Notes under the pieces: generated by a model | The model's input: the letters and a program-made list of their open reading frames with translations, nothing else | What the model was told of the DNA's origin: nothing | Databases searched by the model: none | In this document: one piece after another, positions 1 through 6,570 of the stretch | How the letters are laid out: each line of letters starts with the position of its first letter | How positions within the stretch are numbered: the stretch's first letter is position 1 | Source: an uncultured Faecalicatena sp. | GTDB taxonomy: Bacteria > Bacillota > Clostridia > Lachnospirales > Lachnospiraceae | Assembly: GCA_902489075.1 (NCBI GenBank) | Contig: CABTYO010000044.1 | Span: 1 to 13,712 of the forward strand | Length of the DNA stretch: 13,712 nt | Direction of reading: 5' to 3' | Position numbers and translations under genes: made by a program

Positions 1-48
1 GGCTGACCCAGAGCGGGAAAATATCAATTTTCCCGTGATGTGTCAGCT
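1..48 (-). other. Two-tier hairpin downstream of pnp
   Basis: About 110 bases past the pnp stop, the sequence can fold into a two-tier hairpin. The outer stem pairs 1-7 with 42-48 (GGCTGAC against GTCAGCT, one G-U). After a 6 x 6 internal loop, an inner 9-bp stem pairs 14-22 (CGGGAAAAT) with 27-35 around a 4-base loop. The following bases lie outside the window, so I cannot tell whether a U-tract makes it a terminator for pnp. It could equally be a leader structure for the next gene. No terminator was seen between 49 and 160. Confidence 0.45.
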
Positions 49-160
49 GTGCCCAGATTTCCGGCTTTTATATTCCATAGAATTCCTTAACAAACGGTCA
101 GCATTCCACCCAGCACCTGCTGTCCTGAAAAGCCCCGGCTGCTATCCCCGCGAGCGTCCC

Positions 161-2248
161 CTATTCTGCCACGTCGCGCATACTAAAGCTGAAGCGTCCC
201 ATCTTATCTTTCCCAAGGCAGACTACTTTTACGACATCGCCCAGTTTGAGTACGTCTTCTACTTTATTGATTCTCTGCTTGGAGATCTTGGAAATGTGTA
301 CCATTCCTTCTTTTCCCGGTGCGAATTCCAGGAATGCTCCAAATTCTTTGATGCTGATTACTTTTCCTTCAAAGATCTGTCCTGCTTCGAAGTCTGTTGT
401 GATCGTTGCAATGATCTTTGCAGCCTGATCCATGCTGTCTTTATCAGTTCCGCAGATAGATACTGAACCGTCATCTGTGATGTCGATCTTGACACCTGTC
501 TGCTCGATGATGGCATTGATCGTCTTACCGCGCTGTCCAACTACATCGCCGATCTTCTGTGGGTCGATCTGCATCTGCATGATCTTCGGTGCAAACTGTC
601 CTACTTCTGCTCTTGGCTCTGTAATTGTCTTATTCATCACTTCATCCAGGATGAAGGTTCTTGCTTTCTTTGTTGCAGCGATTGCTTCCTCAATGATCGG
701 TCTTGTCAGTCCGTGGATCTTGATATCCATCTGGATTGCTGTGATACCCTTGTGTGTACCGGCTACCTTGAAGTCCATGTCTCCGAAGAAGTCTTCCAGT
801 CCCTGGATATCTGTCAGTACGAGATAATCATCATCTGTATCTCCGGTTACCAGACCAGCAGAAATACCTGCTACTGCTGCTTTGATCGGTACACCTGCAG
901 CCATCAGTGACATACTGGATGCACAGATACTTGCCTGTGATGTGGAACCATTGGACTCAAATGTCTCTGATACGGTACGGATTGCATATGGGAACTCGGC
1001 CTCACTTGGAAGTACCGGAATCAATGCTCTCTCAGCCAGTGCACCATGTCCGATCTCACGGCGTCCAGGTCCTCTGGATGGCTTTGTCTCACCTACAGAG
1101 TAGGATGGGAAATTATAGTGATGCATATATCTCTTAGAAGTCTCAGCTTCATCCAGTCCGTCAATTCTCTGTGCATCTGATAATGGTGCCAGAGTCGTTA
1201 CTGTACAGATCTGTGTCTGTCCACGTGTGAACATTGCAGAACCATGTACTCTCGGGATCAGGTCGATCTCTGCAGCCAGCGGGCGGATCTGATCGATCGC
1301 ACGTCCGTCCGGACGCTTCTGGTCTTTTAAGATCATCTTTCTGACTGTCTTCTTCTGATACTGGTAAACAGCCTCGCCAAGTACGGCAAGCCATTCTTCG
1401 TTCTCAGCAAAAGCTTCTTCTAATTTTGCAGTAATGACACGAATATTCTCTTCTCTTGTCTGCTTGTCATCTGTGAAGACTGCCTCTTCCATCTCTGCCG
1501 GAGGTACGATCTCCTTAATTGCTGCGAATAACTCTTCCGGTACAGCACAGCTCTCATAAGAGTGCTTCGGCTTTCCACATTCTGCAACGATGGTCTCCAC
1601 AAACGCGATGACCTTCTGGTTCAGTTCATGTGCTGCAAAGATCGCATCGATCATCTGAGCTTCCGGCACTTCGTTAGCGCCAGCTTCGATCATGATGACC
1701 TTCTCCTTCGTAGAGGCAACGGTCAGGGCAAGGTCAGACACTTCCTTCTGTGCTGCCGTCGGGTTAAATACGAATTCGCCGTCAACCAGACCTACCTGTG
1801 TGGTAGAGATCGGTCCGTCAAACGGGATATCAGAAATACTGGTTGCAATGGCTGCACCCAGCATCGCTGTCAGCTCCGGGCTGCAGTCCTGGTCTACAGA
1901 CATAACCAGGTTCTCCAGTGTTACATCATTTCTATAGTCCTTCGGGAACAGAGGTCTCATCGGTCTGTCGATGACACGACAGGTCAAAACTGCATTCTCA
2001 GAAGCCTTTCCCTCTCTCTTATTAAATCCTCCCGGGATCTTGCCGACAGAATATAATCTCTCATTATACTCCACGCTCAGCGGGAAGAAGTCGATTCCCT
2101 CTCTCGGTTTCTCAGATGCTGTTGCTGTACAAAGTACAGTCGTGTCACCATAGTGCATCAATACGGCACCGTTCGCCTGCTTAGCCACTCTGCCCACATC
2201 AACACGCAGAGTTCTGCCTGCAAGTTCCATTTCAAACTTTTTAAACAT
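161..2248 (-). CDS. pnp: Polyribonucleotide nucleotidyltransferase (PNPase)
   Basis: Phosphorolytic 3'-to-5' exoribonuclease that degrades RNA with inorganic phosphate to nucleoside diphosphates and can add tails in reverse. It acts as a trimer in the cytoplasm and in RNA degradation complexes. The 695 residues are the usual full length. They begin with the first RNase PH-like domain, then a helical linker, then the second RNase PH-like domain, which carries the TRGQTQ stretch and the DFKVAGTHKGI...QMDIK segment with the catalytic aspartates. A KH domain follows (KIGDVVGQRGKT near residues 565-576), then a C-terminal S1 domain (about 622-692). The ATG has an AAAAGGAG ribosome binding site six bases upstream. 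It follows rpsO, as in many bacteria, but has its own promoter and a folded leader after the rpsO terminator. Identification is secure. Confidence 0.98.
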   Translation of the reverse strand: MFKKFEMELAGRTLRVDVGRVAKQANGAVLMHYGDTTVLCTATASEKPREGIDFFPLSVEYNERLYSVGKIPGGFNKREGKASENAVLTCRVIDRPMRPLFPKDYRNDVTLENLVMSVDQDCSPELTAMLGAAIATSISDIPFDGPISTTQVGLVDGEFVFNPTAAQKEVSDLALTVASTKEKVIMIEAGANEVPEAQMIDAIFAAHELNQKVIAFVETIVAECGKPKHSYESCAVPEELFAAIKEIVPPAEMEEAVFTDDKQTREENIRVITAKLEEAFAENEEWLAVLGEAVYQYQKKTVRKMILKDQKRPDGRAIDQIRPLAAEIDLIPRVHGSAMFTRGQTQICTVTTLAPLSDAQRIDGLDEAETSKRYMHHYNFPSYSVGETKPSRGPGRREIGHGALAERALIPVLPSEAEFPYAIRTVSETFESNGSTSQASICASSMSLMAAGVPIKAAVAGISAGLVTGDTDDDYLVLTDIQGLEDFFGDMDFKVAGTHKGITAIQMDIKIHGLTRPIIEEAIAATKKARTFILDEVMNKTITEPRAEVGQFAPKIMQMQIDPQKIGDVVGQRGKTINAIIEQTGVKIDITDDGSVSICGTDKDSMDQAAKIIATITTDFEAGQIFEGKVISIKEFGAFLEFAPGKEGMVHISKISKQRINKVEDVLKLGDVVKVVCLGKDKMGRFSFSMRDVAE

Positions 2249-2287
2249 ATCGTTCTCCTTTTAATAAAATAAATAATACATTCTTCG

Positions 2288-2371
2288 GGACAGGAGACTC
2301 CGAAACTACTGAAAAACACATTAGAAGCACTAATATCCTTTTCAGTGGTCTCGGGTACTTGTTACCTGTCC
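2288..2371 (-). promoter_or_regulatory. Long imperfect hairpin in the pnp 5' leader
   Basis: The pnp leader can form one long stem-loop starting about six bases after the predicted transcript start. The segments pair in nested order: 2365-2371 with 2288-2294 (GGACAGG/CCTGTCC); 2348-2354 with 2300-2306 (CCGAGAC/GTTTCGG, one G-U); 2339-2346 with 2308-2315 (ACTGAAAA/TTTTCAGT); and 2330-2334 with 2320-2324 (ATTAG/CTAAT) around a 5-base loop. In Escherichia coli a leader duplex of pnp is cut by RNase III and allows PNPase to repress its own mRNA. A similar role here is inference from position and shape only. Confidence 0.6.
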
Positions 2372-2383
2372 ACAATCTTGAAT

Positions 2384-2412
2384 ATTATATCATAGGCAGA
2401 CACTTTAAGCAA
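2384..2412 (-). promoter_or_regulatory. Sigma-A-type promoter for pnp
   Basis: On the minus strand a TTGCTT -35 box (2407-2412) is separated by exactly 17 bases from a perfect TATAAT -10 box (2384-2389). The predicted transcript start is near 2377, giving a leader of about 130 bases before the pnp ATG. The promoter lies downstream of the rpsO terminator, so pnp can be expressed separately from rpsO. Confidence 0.8.
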
Positions 2413-2420
2413 GGGATTTT

Positions 2421-2441
2421 CAAAAGGGTCAGACCCTTTTG
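2421..2441. repeat. 21-bp perfect palindrome between rpsO terminator and pnp promoter
   Basis: The arms CAAAAGGGTC and GACCCTTTTG flank a single central base, giving a perfect 10-bp inverted repeat that is the same on either strand apart from the centre. It ends eight bases upstream of the pnp -35 box. In RNA it would form an AAAAGGGU/ACCCUUUU hairpin with short A and U flanks, like a weak bidirectional terminator. It could instead be an operator or a REP-like unit. Confidence 0.6.
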
Positions 2442-2477
2442 CACGCCATTTTCAGAATATTCTCATCTTTCGACATT

Positions 2478-2517
2478 AAAAAGAGCCCCAGGGCTGTTTT
2501 CCCGCCCCGGGGCTCTT
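2478..2517 (-). terminator. Intrinsic terminator of rpsO
   Basis: A 13-bp GC-rich stem pairs 2504-2516 with 2482-2494 (AGAGCCCCGGGGC against GCCCTGGGGCTCT, one G-U) around a 9-base loop. On the minus strand it runs straight into TTTTT. It begins about 25 bases after the rpsO stop codon. This is a textbook rho-independent terminator, separating rpsO from pnp. Some read-through into pnp is possible. Confidence 0.92.
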
Positions 2518-2540
2518 CTGTTGTCTGACTATGATTTGAA

Positions 2541-2807
2541 TTATTTTCTTAATCCAAGTTTCTCGATCAGAGCACGGTATCTTTCGATATCTGATTTCTT
2601 CAGGTATGCAAGCAGACCACGTCTCTGTCCTACCATCTTAAGAAGTCCTCTTCTTGAGTGGTGATCCTTCGGGTTTGCTTTGAAGTGATCTGTCAGTTCG
2701 TTGATTCTTGCTGTCAGAATAGCGATCTGTACTTCCGGAGATCCTGTGTCTCCCTCACTTCTTCCATACTCTGCGATGATTGCCTGTTTCTTTTCTTTTG
2801 CGATCAT
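2541..2807 (-). CDS. rpsO: 30S ribosomal protein S15
   Basis: Primary-binding protein of the small ribosomal subunit. It contacts the three-way junction of the 16S rRNA central domain and starts platform assembly. At 88 residues it has the normal length. It carries the family signature TGSPEVQIAILTARI (residues 21-35) and the HHSRRGLLKMVGQRRGLLAYL region (49-69) with the conserved RNA-contacting HHSRRGLL. The ATG is preceded by AAAAGGAGG with about eight bases of spacing. It has its own promoter with a short folded leader, and a strong terminator directly downstream, so it is probably mainly monocistronic. Low-level read-through from the upstream transporter gene is possible, because no terminator is visible there. 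Confidence 0.98.
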   Translation of the reverse strand: MIAKEKKQAIIAEYGRSEGDTGSPEVQIAILTARINELTDHFKANPKDHHSRRGLLKMVGQRRGLLAYLKKSDIERYRALIEKLGLRK

Positions 2808-2841
2808 GATTTGTTTCCTCCTTTTATTTTCTTGATAGACC

Positions 2842-2889
2842 GCCTGGCATTAAGTAATGGTCGGAGTGATCCGATTACCGAACACCGGC
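2842..2889 (-). promoter_or_regulatory. Folded rpsO leader, candidate S15 autoregulatory site
   Basis: The roughly 92-base rpsO leader can form three nested short helices: 2885-2889 with 2842-2847 (GCCGG against CC-A-GGC, one bulged A), 2874-2878 with 2854-2858 (GTAAT/ATTAC), and 2870-2873 with 2862-2865 (CGGA/TCCG). The structure ends about 24 bases before the ribosome binding site. S15 is known to repress its own translation through leader structures that differ between bacterial groups. That role is inferred here and not shown by a recognised consensus. Confidence 0.45.
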
Positions 2890-2906
2890 TGAATTCATAC
2901 TCGATT

Positions 2907-2935
2907 AGTATAGCATAAGACTTTTCGTATGTAAA
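2907..2935 (-). promoter_or_regulatory. Sigma-A-type promoter for rpsO
   Basis: On the minus strand a TTTACA -35 box (2930-2935, five of six matches to consensus) lies 17 bases from a TATACT -10 box (2907-2912). The -10 is preceded by TGC, an extended -10 element. The predicted start is near 2900. It shares the 11-mer TGCTATACTAA with the rimP promoter at the other end of the cluster. Confidence 0.82.
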
Positions 2936-2946
2936 GCAGTATTTTT

Positions 2947-2972
2947 CATCTTTGCTGCCCATCTTTGCTGTC
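2947..2972. repeat. 13-bp tandem direct repeat (two copies)
   Basis: CATCTTTGCTG occurs at 2947-2957 and again at 2960-2970, a 13-bp period with 12 of 13 matches. Degenerate further copies may continue to about 2994 (ATCTTCGCC, CATCTTTATC). It lies just upstream of the rpsO promoter, after the transporter stop codon. On the transcribed strand it reads as purine-rich CAGCAAAGATG units. Function unknown. Confidence 0.55.
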
Positions 2973-3021
2973 CTATCTTCGCCACATCTTTATCACGGTA
3001 CGTTCCGGAATCTCTTTATTC

Positions 3022-4671
3022 CTAATCTTCGTCATCTTCCGGTTCATCTACATCCTGTGGTTCCAGGATGGCAAATGCGATGTTCGTGGCATGGTCAGCC
3101 ACACGTTCCAGCCCGGAAATGGTATCTGAGAAGATCATTCCCGCCTCAGGGTTGCATTTGCCTTTTGTAAGGCGCTTTACATGAGCCTTCTGCAGCTTCT
3201 TCTCGCGCTCGTCGACCTCATCCTCCAGCACGATCACTTCTGCCATATGCTCCTGGCTGCGGTTGGCAAACATGTCAAAGGAATATTCCAGTGTCTTTGC
3301 CACAAGATCCATCATTTCCTGGAGCTGCTTCACTGCTTTGTCGCTGAAATCAATATGTCTTTCGATTCGCATTTTCGCAGAATCCGCAAAGTTTTCGGCA
3401 TGGTCGCCGATTCGCTCGATATCGTTGGCGACATGGAACAGACCGCCCACCATCTTGGCATCCGCGATCGGAATATCCATCTCATTGATGCGGACAAGGT
3501 AATTGGTAATGGCTTTATTCAGGTAATCAATATACCCTTCCTGCCTGTAGACCTCCGCGATCTTGTCCTCATCCAGCGAACACAGGGCGTCCATTCCTCT
3601 TTTCAGGTTGTCGATCGCCAGTTCGCCCATATGCTCCAGTTCCTGGATAACAACGATTACAGCCGTTGTTGGCGTAATCATCGTTTTCCCGATATATTTC
3701 AGTTCGTATGCATCCTCCGGAGAAGGATCTTCGCCCGGGATGATCACATTCGTTGCCTTTACCACCCAGTTCATGAACGGGAACAGGAAGATCACTTCGC
3801 AGATCTTGATCAGCGTATGTGCATTCGCCACTGCCCTGCCCGGATTGCCGCCGGATACGCGCATGATCAGGTCCGCGATCGGATTCAGCGCGAACATCAG
3901 GATAATAAAGATGATCAGTGATCCGATAATATTAAACAGAAAATGAATCCACGCCGCTCTTTTCGCATCCTTCTTCCCCCCGAGGCTTGCGATCAGCGCA
4001 GATACGCAGGACCCCATGTTACATCCCAGAATCAGGAAGAAGCAGATCGGGAAATTCAAAAGTCCCTGGGATGCCATCAGAATGACGATACCTACGGTTG
4101 CAGATGAGCTCTGCAGGACCGCTGTGATTCCAAATCCGACTAAAATTGCAGCAAACGGATTGGACAGTGATTTTAAAAGCTCCACCATATGCGGTGATTC
4201 CCGCAGGGATGACATTGCATCACTCATCGTACTCAGTCCCATGAAAAGGATACCGAATCCCAGGATCACTCCGCCGATCTTCTTTACATTCTGCTTTTTG
4301 CTGAACATGAACATCACAACACCGATGATGACAAATAAAGGTGCGATGTCCGAAAGGTTAAACGCAATCAGCTGTCCGGTAACTGTGGTACCGATATTTG
4401 CTCCCAGGATTACCCCGGCAGCCTGATACAGGTTCATAAGTCCCGAGTTGACAAAACTCACGACCATAACTGTAGTTGCACTCGAAGACTGGACCACAGC
4501 CGTGAACAGGATTCCGACCAGCATCCCGACAAATCTGTTCTTCGTAAAAAATTCCAGAATGGAACGCATACGGGCACCAGCCACACGCTCCAGGCTGTCA
4601 CTCATCATTGTCATCCCGAACAAAAACAGTCCGAGTCCCCCTAACAGCAGAAAAATAGTTGTTATACTCAT
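3022..4671 (-). CDS. Na+/phosphate cotransporter-family membrane protein with PhoU-like tail
   Basis: Predicted inner-membrane protein of the bacterial NptA/YjbB-like branch of the Na+/Pi cotransporter family, probably moving phosphate with sodium. The 549 residues begin with a membrane half containing two inverted family repeats, each marked by the hallmark QSSSAT motif (residues 61-66 and 187-192). Each is followed by a small-residue turn, GANIGTT (90-96) or GCNMGS (216-221). From about residue 340 a soluble PhoU-like region follows, with two metal-binding-type motifs, ERIGDH (419-424) and ERVADH (522-527). The C terminus is very acidic. The ATG has a modest AGGTAGG ribosome binding site. 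It starts 23 bases after ribF and is likely co-transcribed with it. The family is clear; direction and substrate are inferred. Confidence 0.9.
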   Translation of the reverse strand: MSITTIFLLLGGLGLFLFGMTMMSDSLERVAGARMRSILEFFTKNRFVGMLVGILFTAVVQSSSATTVMVVSFVNSGLMNLYQAAGVILGANIGTTVTGQLIAFNLSDIAPLFVIIGVVMFMFSKKQNVKKIGGVILGFGILFMGLSTMSDAMSSLRESPHMVELLKSLSNPFAAILVGFGITAVLQSSSATVGIVILMASQGLLNFPICFFLILGCNMGSCVSALIASLGGKKDAKRAAWIHFLFNIIGSLIIFIILMFALNPIADLIMRVSGGNPGRAVANAHTLIKICEVIFLFPFMNWVVKATNVIIPGEDPSPEDAYELKYIGKTMITPTTAVIVVIQELEHMGELAIDNLKRGMDALCSLDEDKIAEVYRQEGYIDYLNKAITNYLVRINEMDIPIADAKMVGGLFHVANDIERIGDHAENFADSAKMRIERHIDFSDKAVKQLQEMMDLVAKTLEYSFDMFANRSQEHMAEVIVLEDEVDEREKKLQKAHVKRLTKGKCNPEAGMIFSDTISGLERVADHATNIAFAILEPQDVDEPEDDED

Positions 4672-4694
4672 TTGTACCTACCTAATCTCTTTCT

Positions 4695-5603
4695 CTAAAC
4701 TACCAAATCAGCCTTCTGAAAATACTGCTTTCCAAATGCTATATCACGATCTACCTGTGCCTTTAACTCCTCCACGGATCCGAATTTCGTCTCCGGGCGT
4801 TCAAACGCACAAAACTCTACGGTGATCTCTTTGCCGTAGGCATTTCCTTCATAATCAAATACATATACTTCCGTCAGAAGCCGCTGCTTCTCGGTCACGG
4901 TCGGCTTGGTGCCCACATTGCCGATCCCTGAATACCACACACTGTCTATCCTGACCCTGCAGGCATATACACCGGATCTTGGCATGAACTTTCTCTCTGG
5001 CGGCGCCACATTCATCGTTGGAAATCCAAGGGTGCGCCCGAGACGTCTGCCGTGCTCCACGACTCCTGACGTGTGGTAGGCATACCCCAGAAGCTCATTG
5101 GCAAGCTCCACCTCCCCGGATGAGAGTGCCTCTCTTACATAAGTACTGCTGATTTCTCTGCCGTCATGCAGTTCCTTATCCAGCACTTCCAGGTGATAGT
5201 GATATCTGTGGGCATATTCTGCCAGCATATGCACATCGCCGCGCTTACCGTGCCCGAAGTGGAAGTCTCTTCCCACAACAATATAGGAAGCATGAAGCTT
5301 TTCTGCCAATATGTCTTTAATAAATGTTTCCGCCTCCATCTCCCGGATGGCTTTTGTAAATGGGCACTGTATCATGCAGTCCACCTGCTCTTCCAGGTGA
5401 GCCCTGCGTTCTTCATTTGTAAGCAGAGACTTCTGCCCCATATCAAAGGAAAACACGACACTCTCTGCTTGCGCCTCCCGGGCATATAATTTCACCCTGC
5501 CTATCAGCTTTTGATGCCCTCTGTGAAGGCTGTCAAACTTTCCCAGTGTTACAGCTGTATTTCTGTTTCCCTGATAAGAATGAATATCTGTATAATACCG
5601 CAT
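4695..5603 (-). CDS. ribF: Bifunctional riboflavin kinase / FAD synthetase
   Basis: Converts riboflavin to FMN and FMN to FAD in the cytoplasm. The 302 residues fit the family. The N-terminal nucleotidyltransferase domain (about 14-165) has GKFDSLHRGH (21-30), the adenylyl-transfer motif usually written GxFDGxHxGH, here with Ser in place of the Gly after Asp. It also has GRDFHFGHGKRGD (111-123) and ISSTYVREAL (151-160). The C-terminal riboflavin kinase domain (about 180-300) has GRTLGFPTMN (189-198) and GNVGTKPTV (228-236). The start lies two bases after the truB stop codon, with GGGGA inside the end of truB as ribosome binding site, so translational coupling is likely. No FMN riboswitch is seen in front of it. 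Position next to truB and rpsO is typical. Confidence 0.97.
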   Translation of the reverse strand: MRYYTDIHSYQGNRNTAVTLGKFDSLHRGHQKLIGRVKLYAREAQAESVVFSFDMGQKSLLTNEERRAHLEEQVDCMIQCPFTKAIREMEAETFIKDILAEKLHASYIVVGRDFHFGHGKRGDVHMLAEYAHRYHYHLEVLDKELHDGREISSTYVREALSSGEVELANELLGYAYHTSGVVEHGRRLGRTLGFPTMNVAPPERKFMPRSGVYACRVRIDSVWYSGIGNVGTKPTVTEKQRLLTEVYVFDYEGNAYGKEITVEFCAFERPETKFGSVEELKAQVDRDIAFGKQYFQKADLVV

Positions 5604-5605
5604 GT

Positions 5606-6544
5606 CTATCCCCGCAATTCTTCCTGGTCTAAAAACATCTTTTCCAGCTTGTATTCTCTTCTTTTTTCATCATAACAATAAATCCCTATGAATCTGCCAT
5701 CCTCATCATAGACTCTGGCTTTTGTCCTGTCCTCACTGTCAGATTCTGTGACAGCCGTCTGAATCTTCTTCATAAATCCGGCTTTCAGCAGATTCCCGTT
5801 GTACGCATACGCAGCATGCTCCCTGTCCACACAGAATGCCGGATATTGAAGAAACATCTGATCCACAGGAATCACAATCTCCATGATCCTGCCTGCCTGT
5901 TTCAGCGCTTCGATCTCACCAAGCTTCAGACTGTCTTTCAGTTCAAATCTGCTGACTCTTGTGCGAAGCAGCTGCTCCATACAGGCACCGGTCCCCAGAT
6001 CCTGCCCGATATCGTGGCACAGCGTCCGGATGTAAGTCCCTTTGGAACAGGTCACCTCCATGGTCACACGCGGGATCTCGATCTTACGGATCCTGATATC
6101 ATAGATCTGCACCCGTCTGGCCCTGCGCTCCACCACTTTCCCTTCCCTGGCAAGCTCGTAAAGTTTCTTTCCGTTTACTTTCAGCGCAGAATACATCGGC
6201 GGAATCTGATCGTATTCGCCGATGTATGCTTGTATACATTCTTCAATTTTCTCCACAGTGAGCAGGCCTGTATCCTTCTCTTCCAGAACTTTACCGGAAA
6301 TATCCTGCGTATCCGTTGTTTTTCCAAACAAAAGGACTGCCTCATAGGTCTTGTTTTTGTCTGTCAGCATATCACATAACTTCGTCGCCCTTCCCAGACA
6401 CACAGGCAGCACGCCCTCAGCATCCGGGTCCAGAGTCCCGGTATGGCCGATCTTCTTCTGCCCCAGTATTCCCCGAAGCTTTGCAACTACATCATGTGAC
6501 GTATAGCCTTTTTCTTTATATACGTTGATAACTCCATTGATCAT
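5606..6544 (-). CDS. truB: tRNA pseudouridine(55) synthase
   Basis: Isomerises uridine 55 in the T-loop of tRNAs to pseudouridine and helps tRNA folding. The 312 residues match the bacterial TruB length. The catalytic motif GHTGTLDPDAEGVLPV starts at residue 33, with the catalytic aspartate at position 39. KTYEAVLLFGKTTDTQD (65-81) and the later CSKGTYIRTLCHDIG segment are further family motifs. A C-terminal PUA-like extension follows. The first ATG is used: upstream AGGAAGA gives a moderate ribosome binding site about six bases away. It lies 26 bases after nrnA and is almost contiguous with ribF, in the middle of the operon. Confidence 0.97.
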   Translation of the reverse strand: MINGVINVYKEKGYTSHDVVAKLRGILGQKKIGHTGTLDPDAEGVLPVCLGRATKLCDMLTDKNKTYEAVLLFGKTTDTQDISGKVLEEKDTGLLTVEKIEECIQAYIGEYDQIPPMYSALKVNGKKLYELAREGKVVERRARRVQIYDIRIRKIEIPRVTMEVTCSKGTYIRTLCHDIGQDLGTGACMEQLLRTRVSRFELKDSLKLGEIEALKQAGRIMEIVIPVDQMFLQYPAFCVDREHAAYAYNGNLLKAGFMKKIQTAVTESDSEDRTKARVYDEDGRFIGIYCYDEKRREYKLEKMFLDQEELRG

Positions 6545-6570
6545 ATTCGTCTTCCTGCCACTACTCTTCC

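Noticed and set aside
35..466. 143-codon plus-strand frame at the left edge
   Set aside because: Overlaps the certain pnp gene on the opposite strand and the pnp downstream hairpin; Cys/Phe-rich shadow translation without recognisable motifs.
3181..3921. 246-codon plus-strand frame opposite the transporter gene
   Set aside because: Antisense shadow of a well-supported membrane protein; His/Asp-rich composition typical of reversed coding sequence.
5604..5640. FMN riboswitch for ribF
   Set aside because: Only two bases separate truB and ribF, and no RFN-type conserved segments were seen in the window.
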